A stretch of DNA of 64,000 nt from Anaerolineae bacterium (GCA_018648685.1 JABGQT010000134.1:1-64000); one strand, 5' to 3'; shown: positions 45,865 through 55,651, counted from the first letter of the stretch. The notes: generated by a model not told the origin, from the sequence alone. Numbers and translations are program-made.

Positions 45865-46809
45865 TTATTGCCTCAGCCAAGTGCAACTGAGACCATTAGA
45901 ATACTGCTCCTCTATGCTTACATCTGTAAAAACAATTGTATTACTATCTCCATCTTCAAATATTGTGTAAGTATTGATGCCAACCTCCTGATAAAGAAAA
46001 GAGGCATCTTCACCTTCATCTTCATATGTCCAATTCACACCGCCTTCAACAAATTCAAAAGTAAGGACCGCCGCCTTATAATCTACGGTCTCACCATCCC
46101 GTGTGCAGGTTATTTCGTACGTATGCGTTCCCTGGTGCGCTAGCTCTTGTGGCGTTAAACCCCCAGAGCTCTCTTCCAGAGGCGGTGTTGGTAATATTTC
46201 AAGCACAGGTGGTGTTTCAGTCAAAGCCGATGCTTCACCTAGAGGCAATGTTTCAACATAAGACAAACGACCATCTTCAAATCCAGCCGCTAATCCTTGG
46301 ATGAAAATGAGTTCTCCTGTGACTAGATTATCATCCACATTCTTGACAAAAAATCCGGTTTCCCCTCGAATGCTAAGGAGCGCATCTAAATTCATTTCGG
46401 CAGTGAATTCTTGCGGCGAGTAGACCGTGCGCCCCAGACCCTCGATTTGGACTGGCTCACCATTTCTCTCCGTGAATTTATCCCCATTCCGAAAAACGAT
46501 CTCATAACCGCGCGCATCATAATACCAACTTTCGTGCCGCATCGAAAACATCTCTCCGTCAGGCAACATTTCATCAAAAAAGAAGATCACAAAGCGGTCT
46601 GGATAACCATACTCATCCACATGCGCCTGTTGCGTTACGCTCAATGTATATTGCGACACGGGTGAAGCAGCAGGATGATAATCTTGAACCAGACCGTCTT
46701 CAAATTGTTTAGGATTCCCCAAAAGAGAAGAGACAAAATTACAGTTCAAAGAAAGAAAGAGCAAAAAAATCAGGGCAACGAAGAGCATAAATCGTTTTAT
46801 TCTTTGCAT
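45865..46809 (-). CDS. Lipoprotein with GGLTPQELA-type C-terminal module
   Basis: 314 residues, unknown. A lipoprotein signal ends at LSLNC (C23). The middle part (about 40-200) has beta-rich stretches such as QYTLSVTQQAHVDEYGYPDRFVIFF and LGRTVYSPQEF, followed by an acidic linker. The last 105 residues begin GGLTPQELAHQGTHTYEITC and end in LSCTWLRQ, and repeat the same pattern as the C-terminal part of the upstream neighbour at 46812-48152. The ATG at 46809 has AAGGAGA upstream. The gap to the upstream gene is 2 bases, so they form one operon. Confidence 0.8.
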   Translation of the reverse strand: MQRIKRFMLFVALIFLLFLSLNCNFVSSLLGNPKQFEDGLVQDYHPAASPVSQYTLSVTQQAHVDEYGYPDRFVIFFFDEMLPDGEMFSMRHESWYYDARGYEIVFRNGDKFTERNGEPVQIEGLGRTVYSPQEFTAEMNLDALLSIRGETGFFVKNVDDNLVTGELIFIQGLAAGFEDGRLSYVETLPLGEASALTETPPVLEILPTPPLEESSGGLTPQELAHQGTHTYEITCTRDGETVDYKAAVLTFEFVEGGVNWTYEDEGEDASFLYQEVGINTYTIFEDGDSNTIVFTDVSIEEQYSNGLSCTWLRQ

Positions 46810-46811
46810 GA

Positions 46812-48152
46812 TTATCTCCTTATCCCAGTGCAAGTCGCACTATCTTCAGCCCCGGTGATAAGCAAATTGAAACCTGCATTTGTAAAAATAAAGGTATAGG
46901 TAATGGGAATATCAATCTCAGAATAATCATAAAAGTAAGTATTTACGTTAATTTTATTATAAAACCAGCTGCCATTTTCATCCTCAATATTAGCACCGCC
47001 TGCAACAAAATTATAGCTTGTGACCCATGCCTCAGAATTCAAGAGTTCTTCAGTTGGACAGTCTATTCGATAGGTATGCGTCCCCTGATTTGCCAACTCT
47101 TGCGGTGTCAGACCGCCAGCGTTTCCCGATGGTGGCGGCGCGGTCTCCCCACATTTACCATTCGGGTTATTCATACTGCCCGGGTTCAATGTAACAACTT
47201 GTGCTGAGTTCATGTTATCTGTAGATTGTGCCGTCAAAGTCACGTTACCTGTGTTTTTATGAGCATAGTCAACATAGCCGTCATTATTCGTATCTGTACC
47301 CAAATCCCAATAGTAGCAAAAGACATAAGTGCCTATAGGGAGTTCTAAATAGGCTGAAGGGTTGCTGTCCCGAAAGACGACTGTAGAAGCACTGGACATG
47401 CCTGCCGTCGCCCCCTCAGCAGGCGTATAGCTAAAAGCACGAACCGTCGCATCATAAAGGCCATTATTTGCAAATTGTAAGGGTTTCTGGATATTGATTG
47501 CCCCATCGCTATCATTTCCATTACCATCTTGTGAGATAACAGGAGGGGCTGATGAGGGAGGCAGACCCGCATCTACATTATATATTTGTGAAGGTGAACT
47601 GGATGAAATTACCGCGCCGCTTTCTGGAATTTGGCTTGCGATGCGACCATACAGCAGGTCGGTGGCGTTTTGCTTCGTTTGCCTTTGAAGAACCGGTAAA
47701 ATTTTTGCAATAACAGGGTTTGGCTCGGCGGGTATATTCTCGTTCACCACCGCATCTGCCCCATCTCTAAGAACTGTGGAGACGACGGGGGGCATGCTAG
47801 AGTTTGCTTGTCCTTCCATCTCCTCGGCTAACTCCACGCGCTTATTTAAGTATTTCATAAAACCACCGCGAAGCACCTTGACAATGTCGGCAGCGTCATA
47901 AACTTGCCTGTTTTCCCATTGAGTAACCATATTGTCAAAGCTGCGCTGATATGAATCTCGAATACTTCGTAAGGTATCTATATCGTCTTTTCCGTCTAAA
48001 GCATCAGCAAGACCTATTCCCCATTCAAAATAAGTAGCTATCATACCAGCAGCAAAACCATCATCGCCGAATTGGCTAAAAACCCTACTTGATGGAAATA
48101 ACAAAGATACTGATAGCAAAAGAACAAAAAATAACTGCATTCGTTTTTTCAT
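46812..48152 (-). CDS. Secreted protein with GGLTPQELA-type C-terminal module
   Basis: 446 residues, unknown. A Sec signal peptide covers about 1-26 (MKKRMQLFFVLLLSVSLLFPSSRVFSQ). A helical region follows (about 30-165, with repeated Asp/Lys/Arg and QRSFDNMVTQWENRQ), then a beta-rich part with FYTPAEG-type segments and TYVFCYYWDLGTDTNNDGYVDYAHKNTGNVTL, where DTNNDGYVD resembles a calcium-binding loop. The last 105 residues, GGLTPQELANQGTHTYRIDC to TCTGIRR, form the module shared with the next gene. The ATG at 48152 follows AGAGGGA. Probably a surface or extracellular protein. Confidence 0.78.
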   Translation of the reverse strand: MKKRMQLFFVLLLSVSLLFPSSRVFSQFGDDGFAAGMIATYFEWGIGLADALDGKDDIDTLRSIRDSYQRSFDNMVTQWENRQVYDAADIVKVLRGGFMKYLNKRVELAEEMEGQANSSMPPVVSTVLRDGADAVVNENIPAEPNPVIAKILPVLQRQTKQNATDLLYGRIASQIPESGAVISSSSPSQIYNVDAGLPPSSAPPVISQDGNGNDSDGAINIQKPLQFANNGLYDATVRAFSYTPAEGATAGMSSASTVVFRDSNPSAYLELPIGTYVFCYYWDLGTDTNNDGYVDYAHKNTGNVTLTAQSTDNMNSAQVVTLNPGSMNNPNGKCGETAPPPSGNAGGLTPQELANQGTHTYRIDCPTEELLNSEAWVTSYNFVAGGANIEDENGSWFYNKINVNTYFYDYSEIDIPITYTFIFTNAGFNLLITGAEDSATCTGIRR

Positions 48153-48296
48153 AGCAAAAATCCCTCTACATCTCACAAAAATATATTCAACCAACCATTG
48201 TCAGTGTAGCAAAAAGCAACCCTATTTGCTACGGCTCTTTGTCATATCAATTCAATGTACAAGCTCTCACTGTCATAAGGCTTTAGGAGTTTAAAC

Positions 48297-48333
48297 TAAA
48301 AACGCAGAGATTTTTGAGATCTCTGCGTTTTTT
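48297..48333 (-). terminator. Terminator of the nucleoside ABC operon
   Basis: AAACGCAGAGAT and ATCTCTGCGTTT form a perfect 12-base inverted repeat around a seven-base loop. Read on the minus strand it is followed by TTTTTA-type sequence. It lies 24 bases after the permease stop. Confidence 0.85.
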
Positions 48334-48356
48334 CAATTCTAGAATTTACCCTGCAG

Positions 48357-49322
48357 TTACAATCCTCGCTCCCCACGAATATAGGGCACACCGAGCGCGG
48401 CAGGTGCACCAAGTCGTTTTTTCGTTGCTGCACGAGAGCCCCAAACAAGAGCAATGATCGTTAGAACGAAAGGCATCATCTGAAGAAAGAAGCCATAATT
48501 TGAATTGACATAGAGCGGGTTAGCAAATCCAAAGAGCAGGGCGGGACCTTGAAGATCAAGGATGAAGCGGCGGAGCATACCAAAGAGATAACCGCCAAAA
48601 GCTGCCCGGATCGGATTCCACTGAGCAAAGATGACCAACCCAACTGCTATCCAGCCTTGGCCAGATGTAGTTTGGGTACTGTACCAACCCGGGGAAACGG
48701 AAAGGCTGATCGTTGCGCCAGCCAGCCCTGCCAGCATCCCGCCAACGAAAGTGTAAAAGTAACGTACACCATAAACGCTGATACCGAGCGTATCCGCTGC
48801 GGAGGGTTTTTCACCAACCGCGCGGAGGTGCATCCCTGGGCGGGTTTTGTAGACATAATAGGCTGCCATTGGCGCAAATATATAGCCGACATAAACCAAT
48901 AAACTATGTTCAGAGAAGAGAACTGGCCCTAGAAAGGGGATTTGGGAGAGCAAGGGAATATCCACGATGGGAATTGTCGGAGGATGTTGACCTGTGAGAC
49001 CTTCTCCCAAAACGAGAGCAAGCCCAGTGCCAAGAAAGGTCAACGAAAGTCCACTAACGACTTGATCTGCCTGGAAGTGAATCGTCACTAATCCGTGAGC
49101 AAGACTTAAAATCCCACCTGCTAGCATGGCGACGATTAAACCAACCCAAGCGTTTCCTGTGGCGAGCGAGGTGCTGAATCCCGCCATCGCGCCGAGAAGC
49201 ATCATGCCTTCGACTCCGAGATTAAGAATACCTGAGCGTTCGGCAAAGATTTCGCCAATTGCGGCAAAGAGAAGGATCGTACCGGTCGCTAAACCTGCGT
49301 GTAGAATGATTTCTATATTCAT
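48357..49322 (-). CDS. BMP-type nucleoside ABC transporter, permease 2
   Basis: 321 residues with about nine helices, branched-chain-permease fold of the NupQ/YufQ type. The N-terminal start ATGTILLFAAIGEIFAERSGILNLGVEGMMLLGAMAGF is a strong signature of this family, with the NLGxEGMML core, and GQGWIAVGLVIFAQWNPIRAAFGGYLFG follows in the second half. It forms the channel together with the other permease. The gene begins directly after the other permease (no gap). Confidence 0.93.
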   Translation of the reverse strand: MNIEIILHAGLATGTILLFAAIGEIFAERSGILNLGVEGMMLLGAMAGFSTSLATGNAWVGLIVAMLAGGILSLAHGLVTIHFQADQVVSGLSLTFLGTGLALVLGEGLTGQHPPTIPIVDIPLLSQIPFLGPVLFSEHSLLVYVGYIFAPMAAYYVYKTRPGMHLRAVGEKPSAADTLGISVYGVRYFYTFVGGMLAGLAGATISLSVSPGWYSTQTTSGQGWIAVGLVIFAQWNPIRAAFGGYLFGMLRRFILDLQGPALLFGFANPLYVNSNYGFFLQMMPFVLTIIALVWGSRAATKKRLGAPAALGVPYIRGERGL

Positions 49323-50426
49323 TTATGCCTCCTGCTCTAAGCGAACCAGGCGAATTTTATAGCGCAGTAAAACATCGCTGCTAATGACCATGAAAAGGAT
49401 AATGCCTTGCAAGAGATTGGATAAACCTGAAGGCTGAATTTCACGACCGGCAACAATGAGCGCACCAAAGAGAATGGAGACGATGATGACGGCAAAAGGG
49501 TTAAGTTTTGCCAGCCATGCCACAATAATGCCTGTGAAACCGTAGCCCGGGGAAATTTTTTCTTGTAAGCGGTGCACAACACCGCTGATCTCAGACATAC
49601 CAGCCAAGCCAGCGAGAGCACCAGAAAGCATCATCACGAGAATGAGATTTTTGGTGATATTAAGCCCCGCATAACGCGCTGCTTGTGGATTATCACCGAT
49701 CAACTTGATTTCGTAGCCCCAATGACTACGCTCTAAAATCCACCAAATGATAATGGCAGCGATAATGCCAAAAACCACGCCCAAATGCAGGGTAATGCCA
49801 GAGAATGCTTTATACTCTTTTGCCAAGTCCGAGAGGCGGGGCAACCACGCAATTTTCTCGAATTGAGGAGTCATCTGGAAGCCTGCATCGCTCCACTTAT
49901 CAAAAATCCAGAAATTATTCCAATAAAGAGCTATATAGTTGAGCATGAGGGTGATGATAATTTCGTTGACTTGATATTTGGCTTTTAGATAACCAGGGAT
50001 AAAGCCCCAAATTGCGCCACCGATCATGCCCATGATCATCATTAATGCGATAACGATAAATTTTGGCGTGGTTTCCAGATTGACCATCGGGACAAGGACG
50101 ACCAGACTTGAGAAGAAAGCACCCATATAAAACTGGCCTTCTGCGCCGATATTCCAGAGCTTCATTTTGAAAGCAACGGCACAAGCCAAGCCAACCATAA
50201 TGAGCGGGGTTGCTTTTACCATCGTGTCAGAGAACACTGCCCAAGAGCCAAATGTGGCGGTGAAGAAGAATTTCAGAACCCGCAAAGGATCACCACCGAT
50301 TATTTTCAGGACAATACCGCTAATGATAAAAGCGACGATAACTGAAAGAAGCGATGTTACTGCCGGTAACCATTTGGGATAGTCTGCTGTGCGTTTTTCA
50401 AAAATTACTGTGTAGGGGAGATTCAT
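49323..50426 (-). CDS. BMP-type nucleoside ABC transporter, permease 1
   Basis: 367 residues, about ten helices, of the NupP/YufP type. Signature segments are KMKLWNIGAEGQFYMGAFFSSLVVL (NIGAEGQ), MNYIALYWNNF, GDNPQAARYAGLNI, and SPGYGFTGIIVAWLAKLNPFAVIIVSILFGALIVAG. It pairs with permease 2 in the membrane. Its start overlaps the ATPase stop by 4 bases, so translation is coupled. Confidence 0.93.
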   Translation of the reverse strand: MNLPYTVIFEKRTADYPKWLPAVTSLLSVIVAFIISGIVLKIIGGDPLRVLKFFFTATFGSWAVFSDTMVKATPLIMVGLACAVAFKMKLWNIGAEGQFYMGAFFSSLVVLVPMVNLETTPKFIVIALMMIMGMIGGAIWGFIPGYLKAKYQVNEIIITLMLNYIALYWNNFWIFDKWSDAGFQMTPQFEKIAWLPRLSDLAKEYKAFSGITLHLGVVFGIIAAIIIWWILERSHWGYEIKLIGDNPQAARYAGLNITKNLILVMMLSGALAGLAGMSEISGVVHRLQEKISPGYGFTGIIVAWLAKLNPFAVIIVSILFGALIVAGREIQPSGLSNLLQGIILFMVISSDVLLRYKIRLVRLEQEA

Positions 50427-51958
50427 GAATCGCTCCTTTTCATGCCGGTCATCATCAGACCAATTTCTTTTACTTCTGCGTTTTCGGCATCCAGAATGCC
50501 CATCACTTCACCTTCATGTAGAACAGCAATACGATCGCTAAGCGTAAGTAACTCATCCAACTCTTCAGAAATCAACAAAATAGCTGTCCCTTCTTCACGC
50601 TGAGCTAGTAGCAAACGCTGAATAGACTCAATTGCACCTACATCGAGACCGCGTGTTGGCTGCATCGCAACCATCAGTTTAGGATTCGTCGTAATTTCAC
50701 GCGCCAAGATCACTTTTTGCAAATTACCGCCCGAGAGTTTACGTGCCATTGTCCGCACATTTGGCGCAAGAATATCGTAAGCATCTTTTAGGCCACGTGC
50801 ATGAGAACGTGCTTCAGTAAAATTGATGCTCCATTTATTCCCGATTGGCTTTTCACGATAATTTTTCATGATCGTGTTTTCGGTGATGGTCATATTTGGA
50901 GCAGAGCCAACGCCGGTTCTGTCTTCCGGGACATGAGCAACGCCTCGCGCGATAGCCGCACTTGGCTCCTGGTTGGACACATCTTCTCCGTTGATCAGAA
51001 TACTGCCCTCACAGCCGCGCATCCCGGTTATTACCTCTGCCAATTCGCTTTGTCCATTCCCTGCAACACCGGCAATGCCCAGAATTTCACCTTCGCGCAC
51101 ATCTAACGAGAGTTTATTAAGCGCGCGAACACCTTTATTATTCTCAGCACTCACTTCACGTACATCAAGAACTACGGCACCTGGTTCTTGAGCCTTCTTT
51201 TCCACACTGAAGATGACTTTACGGCCAACCATTAATTCGGCTAATTTCTCACCCGTAAGTCCTTCAACATCAATCCCTTCCGCCGTTGCCACACCTTTAC
51301 GAAGTACAGTAAGGCGATCAGCAACAGCGGTTACTTCATTGAGTTTATGACTAATGAAAATGATCGACTTGCCCTGCTCTGTCATCGACCGCATCGTATT
51401 CATTAACTCATCAATTTCCTGTGGAGCCAGCACAGCTGTCGGTTCATCCATAATAAGGATATCTGCACCGCGATAGAGTGTTTTCAAAATCTCCACACGC
51501 TGTTGCTCACCCACAGACAATTGCCATATCAAAGCTGTAGGGTCAACACGTAGGCCAAATTGATCCTGCAAGTCACGAATTTTCTGGTCATATTTAGCTA
51601 AATCCATGAAGAACTTGGGTTCGTCTAAACCAAGCAAGATATTCTCTGTCACCGTTTGAGTTGGTACCAGCATAAAATGCTGGTGAACCATCCCAATTCC
51701 CTTGGCGATGGCATCTTTAGGCGAGCTAAAGTTAACCTCTTCTCCATGCACCTTCATAACCCCGGAAACAGGTTTATAAAGCCCCGCTAAGGCATTCATT
51801 AGCGTGCTTTTTCCTGCACCATTCTCACCTAAAAGCGCATGAATTTCTCCATGTTTTAGCGTGAGATTTACATGATCGTTCGCCAACACACCAGGGAAAC
51901 GAATAACAATATCTTTCATTTCAACGGCATTTGGGGGAGGAGATGAAGTCATAGGCAA
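50423..51958 (-). CDS. BMP-type nucleoside ABC transporter, double ATPase
   Basis: 511 residues with two ABC ATPase domains in one chain, as in NupO/YufO and sugar ABC systems. Domain 1 has Walker A GENGAGKSTLMN (about 43-54), signature LSVGEQQRVEI and Walker B DILIMDEPTAVL. Domain 2 has the reduced Walker A-like GVAGNGQSEL and signature LSGGNLQKVILARE with PKLMVAMQPTRGLD. It drives uptake of purine nucleosides (family inference). It lies 283 bases downstream of the binding-protein gene with a hairpin in between. Confidence 0.94.
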   Translation of the reverse strand: MPMTSSPPPNAVEMKDIVIRFPGVLANDHVNLTLKHGEIHALLGENGAGKSTLMNALAGLYKPVSGVMKVHGEEVNFSSPKDAIAKGIGMVHQHFMLVPTQTVTENILLGLDEPKFFMDLAKYDQKIRDLQDQFGLRVDPTALIWQLSVGEQQRVEILKTLYRGADILIMDEPTAVLAPQEIDELMNTMRSMTEQGKSIIFISHKLNEVTAVADRLTVLRKGVATAEGIDVEGLTGEKLAELMVGRKVIFSVEKKAQEPGAVVLDVREVSAENNKGVRALNKLSLDVREGEILGIAGVAGNGQSELAEVITGMRGCEGSILINGEDVSNQEPSAAIARGVAHVPEDRTGVGSAPNMTITENTIMKNYREKPIGNKWSINFTEARSHARGLKDAYDILAPNVRTMARKLSGGNLQKVILAREITTNPKLMVAMQPTRGLDVGAIESIQRLLLAQREEGTAILLISEELDELLTLSDRIAVLHEGEVMGILDAENAEVKEIGLMMTGMKRSDS

Positions 51959-52195
51959 AGCTCCTTTATTGAGTTAGAAGTGGCAAGTTACAAGGTTCTA
52001 ATTCTTTGCGAGATTGAAATCTCTGCTCAAATAACAAGCCCGATAACGGACTTATGAGCTCAGCAGAAAATTCACTTTTCTTTCAACAAGAAACCCGAAA
52101 GGTTTTATTAGAGCGTTTTTTCCATCAAGCCTTTGGAAGCATACTCTTTGATTTTATGGCGAACGATGAAAATCTTTCGGGTCTTCTGCATAAAA

Positions 52196-52229
52196 ATGAA
52201 GAGGCGACCCTTCATAGAGCCGCCTCTTC
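52196..52229 (-). terminator. Hairpin between binding-protein gene and ATPase gene
   Basis: On the minus strand GAAGAGGCGGC and GTCGCCTCTTC pair around a loop of about 10 bases, followed by CATTTTTATG. The T-run is short, so it is likely a partial terminator. This arrangement lets the binding protein be made in excess over the permease parts. Confidence 0.6.
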
Positions 52230-52241
52230 ATCATTCAACAA

Positions 52242-53513
52242 CTAGTCAAGTTCCGGCAATTCAGCAGTAATGTTCTCGTTCCACCAGTACATACAGGTTT
52301 CGCAAGGAACACCGAATTGAGCAAAGCCGTCAAGATCGATCTGTTCAAGGCTGACACCATCTTCGAGGACAACATTGCCCTGATTGTCGGTGATCGGTCC
52401 TTTGAAGACATCGAAGCGGGTGAATTCACCAGCTAACATGGCAGCCAATGTGTCTTCGATCAGAGCCAAATCTTCCGCAGGGAGATCTTTTACGCCAGGC
52501 ATCATTTCTTCACCTTCCATAAAGCCAAGCAAGCCCATAGCACCAGTGTCAGCATCGAAATATTCCCAACCGCCAACCCAGGTTCCAGCTCGGGATTCTT
52601 CTACAATACGACCATAGACAGGACCCCAGTTCCAATACATGGAAGTGAGACAGGCATCTACAACACAGTTGCCGCTATAGTCATAAGTGATGCCCCATTT
52701 GCCCTCGGGAGCAACTTCTGCGGGAGCGGGGGTATCAGCACCAGTCATAACGACCTGTGCGCCACCATCAAAGAGGGAGGATGAAGCTTCTTTTTCGAGG
52801 ATAGGATCATGCCAGGTGAAGATCCAGCGAACGTCAACTGTACATTCGGGGCAGGTTTTCTGTGCGCCCAAAGCAAAAGCATTACCCAAGCGAAGTTCTT
52901 CGGGGATGGGGAAAGTGGCAATATAACCCAGTTTGGGGTTGCCATCCACTTTTGCGCGGGAGCCAGCTAACATGCCGGCGAGATATTTCATATCTTCCAT
53001 CGCGCCCATCAAGTTACCAAAGTTGGCTTCATTCGATTTGAAACCACTGATGTGAATGATGTCAATATCAGGGAACTCATCGGCGACAACTTCAGAAGCA
53101 TCCATGTAGCCAAAGGAAGTGGTGAAGATTACATCGAAGCCTTTGCGGGCCAAAGAGCGGATAACCTGCTCTGCATCGGCGCCTTCAGCAACGATTTCAA
53201 CATAAGCTGTGTGAACGTCTTCTACGTTCTCTTCAACCCACATACGACCAACATCGTGAGCCTGTGTCCAACCACCATCATCATGGGGTCCAACATAGAC
53301 GAAAGCAACATTATATTTGCCATCTTCAACGGTCGGAATTTGATAAGCACCCTCTTCAGCGGGAGCTTCTTCTGCAGCGGGAGCCTCTTCGGCTGCGGGA
53401 GCTTCTTCTGCTGCCGGTGCTTCTTCGGGGGCTGCTGCACCACCGCCACAAGCGGAAAGCACAAAAGCTGCAATCGTTAGAACACTAAAAATCCACAAAA
53501 CTTTCTTATTCAT
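52242..53513 (-). CDS. BMP-family nucleoside-binding lipoprotein
   Basis: 423 residues of the basic membrane protein (BMP/PnrA) family. A lipoprotein signal ends at VLSAC (C22). Residues about 29-55 are a tandem AAEEAP linker with at least four units. The binding domain follows, with YNVAFVYVGPHDDGGWTQAHDVGRMWVEEN (the DxGW substrate-contact segment of PnrA-like proteins), GFDVIFTTSFGYMDASEVVADEFPDIDIIHISG, and YLAGMLAGSRAKVDGNPKLGYIA. Purine nucleosides are the usual ligand. First gene of the ABC operon; AAGGAG precedes the ATG. Confidence 0.93.
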   Translation of the reverse strand: MNKKVLWIFSVLTIAAFVLSACGGGAAAPEEAPAAEEAPAAEEAPAAEEAPAEEGAYQIPTVEDGKYNVAFVYVGPHDDGGWTQAHDVGRMWVEENVEDVHTAYVEIVAEGADAEQVIRSLARKGFDVIFTTSFGYMDASEVVADEFPDIDIIHISGFKSNEANFGNLMGAMEDMKYLAGMLAGSRAKVDGNPKLGYIATFPIPEELRLGNAFALGAQKTCPECTVDVRWIFTWHDPILEKEASSSLFDGGAQVVMTGADTPAPAEVAPEGKWGITYDYSGNCVVDACLTSMYWNWGPVYGRIVEESRAGTWVGGWEYFDADTGAMGLLGFMEGEEMMPGVKDLPAEDLALIEDTLAAMLAGEFTRFDVFKGPITDNQGNVVLEDGVSLEQIDLDGFAQFGVPCETCMYWWNENITAELPELD

Positions 53514-53631
53514 TTCTACTCCTTACTAAATAGGTTTGAAATTTCAACAAGCTTCTGGCAAAACTGTTCTTATAAAGCTACCTCCTTCAAAAGTTAGCGT
53601 CATTATAAAGGAAAAGACATGCAAAGGAAAA

Positions 53632-55644
53632 TTACTTACAACCTAAATCAGCCATGACAAGCGACAAAACTTCCTCTTTTTCTGGACTATTGGATGTTTC
53701 CGCAGCTATACGCTCCCACAGAGGACAAAGCAAAGGCTTCATATAGGATGGAGAAACCCGCTTCGCACTTGTGGATAGTTGCCCGGCGTTTTCCCAATCA
53801 TTTGTGTGAGCATAAGCCTCGATAAAGACGAAATTCTCCGTTGGGTCATTGGGATGGTCTCCAGAAGCGAAAGCTTTCTTGCCTAGAGAAACTACCTGCG
53901 CCCAATCACCGCGCTGCCGAGCTAAATCTGCTTTCTGGAAGTAGTAGCACCACCCATGCTTGGGTTCAGGGGCATAGATTTCTGGCAAAACTGGTTCACC
54001 ATCTACCAAAATCAACTCAGGACGAGAAAAAGATGCAGCATCTCGCAAAAGAAGGTCTGCGATAAATTTATTTTCAGAATCAATCTCAGGATCAACGATG
54101 TGGAGACATCCCGGCGGAGAGAAATTAATCAAAAGCATCTGCGAGGTATTGCCGTTAAATTCTCCAGCAATAAAATTATGTTCAAGAGGCATATCTGCTT
54201 CAAGTTTTTCTCCATCCACGCCAAAGCGCGTGCGCGGATAAAAGAGCATATAGGGAATTTCTTCTGCGTTGGTCTCTGGCGCGTAAATCCAGTTGAGGGG
54301 TGCACTCAGAGAATTATCGGCATAAAATTTGAGTGCGCCTTCGTTAAGCAAAATAGTTGTATTTTCTTCCAAGTCAGGGATGCGCCAAGACATCTGCCAA
54401 AAGAGATTTTTCTGCACCTTCCAATCTCGTCGAAACTCATCTGCCCAGAGGAACTGCCTACCCGCAGAGAATGCGATTAAAAGAGCGAAAAAGGCTATAC
54501 GCAGATTTCGGCGAGGAATTAAAGAAATTAGACCGAGAAGAATTAAAACGCTTCCCAGAATAAAGGGCAATGTCGCTCTATTTGCAGGAAATCCTAAAGA
54601 GACGGGTAACCCCGTCAGCCAGAAAGGGATGCCCGCCAAGAGAGCGGAAAAAAGCCCAAGGGTGAATAATCGGCTTCTAATACCACTTTCTATCTTATTA
54701 TCGTTTGCTTCTTCTCGTGTATTTTTGTAAAGAGCAAAGAAGGCTAGCATAAAAGAAATGAAAATAATGCCAAGATAAATAGTGATCGTAACTTTGCCCT
54801 GCAATTCAAAATCGGGTGGGATAAATGCTTGCCCCCATGCGGCAATGAGCGTTGTCCACAAGCTCAGAAGAATCGTTTTGGTCAAATTCCAGAGAGTCAA
54901 GAGGGGCGCGATCCGTAATTCAGAGAGAAGGCTATATTCATAGGTCTCGTTGATGATAAAGAAGATACGTCCGATGATGGCGGCGAGGAAGATGATGAAA
55001 TAAGGGAGGCAAGTTAAAAACATGCGGCGTATCCGCTCTTTGAATTCAGCTATATTTTCGAGCATAATCCATGCAATCGGGATGCGGAGCAATTCCAAAA
55101 GGAAAAAATATTCCCCAAGGAATAAATTCGCGGCAGAAGAAAGCATCCCAAGAATTGCCCAGAACTTTGAGAAACGCGTCTGCTCAAAAGATTTAAGCAT
55201 GGCAAAGAGAGAGAAAAGAAAGAAAATAAGTGCAAAAAAATGAGAGCTATAAACAAAAGAAACGAATTGTTGGTTAAATCCGGGATAAAGAAGGAATAGT
55301 AAGCTCGCCATGAGGGGGAGCGTTTTCTGACGAGGGAAAAGTTGAAAGAAAATTTTCCAGACAAGAACGCCACTTAGCCAACGGAGAACGAGGGCAAGGA
55401 TTTGCCAGGCAAAAGGTTTATAAGGCAGGAATGACGTGAGGCTTTGATATAGGATGCCAACCACAGGGCGATTGGTAGAGAAATAACGAGTGAGAGCTTC
55501 TGCGCCAAGTTGATAGCGAATCCAGCCGATGGGGAGATCATCCCAGTAGAAGCCAAGTTGGGGCGCGAGAATACCATAAGCAAGCGCGGTAATGGCTGCG
55601 AGGATAAAAGGCGGGGATTTTATGAAAGCGAGGAGGCGTTTCAT
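53632..55644 (-). CDS. GT-C-like membrane protein
   Basis: 670 residues with about 12 helices in the first 430 and a large soluble C-terminal domain. The N-terminal LAPQLGFYWDDLPIGWIRYQLG holds the paired-Asp loop after helix 1 found in GT-C glycosyltransferases. The C-terminal part (about 550-670) resembles tetratricopeptide-type helices (WCYYFQKADLARQRGDWAQVVSLGKKAFASGDHPN). It may modify surface polymers. The frame runs to 55719 over the palindrome and the carbamate kinase end; the ATG at 55644 is preferred though its ribosome site is poor. Its role in the purine block is not obvious. Confidence 0.75.
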   Translation of the reverse strand: MKRLLAFIKSPPFILAAITALAYGILAPQLGFYWDDLPIGWIRYQLGAEALTRYFSTNRPVVGILYQSLTSFLPYKPFAWQILALVLRWLSGVLVWKIFFQLFPRQKTLPLMASLLFLLYPGFNQQFVSFVYSSHFFALIFFLFSLFAMLKSFEQTRFSKFWAILGMLSSAANLFLGEYFFLLELLRIPIAWIMLENIAEFKERIRRMFLTCLPYFIIFLAAIIGRIFFIINETYEYSLLSELRIAPLLTLWNLTKTILLSLWTTLIAAWGQAFIPPDFELQGKVTITIYLGIIFISFMLAFFALYKNTREEANDNKIESGIRSRLFTLGLFSALLAGIPFWLTGLPVSLGFPANRATLPFILGSVLILLGLISLIPRRNLRIAFFALLIAFSAGRQFLWADEFRRDWKVQKNLFWQMSWRIPDLEENTTILLNEGALKFYADNSLSAPLNWIYAPETNAEEIPYMLFYPRTRFGVDGEKLEADMPLEHNFIAGEFNGNTSQMLLINFSPPGCLHIVDPEIDSENKFIADLLLRDAASFSRPELILVDGEPVLPEIYAPEPKHGWCYYFQKADLARQRGDWAQVVSLGKKAFASGDHPNDPTENFVFIEAYAHTNDWENAGQLSTSAKRVSPSYMKPLLCPLWERIAAETSNSPEKEEVLSLVMADLGCK

Positions 55645-55651
55645 ATATAGG

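Noticed and set aside
51959-52241. Purine riboswitch before the ABC ATPase gene
   Set aside because: The spacer has hairpins but I could not find the conserved junction segments of the purine aptamer, so only an unknown structured region is claimed.
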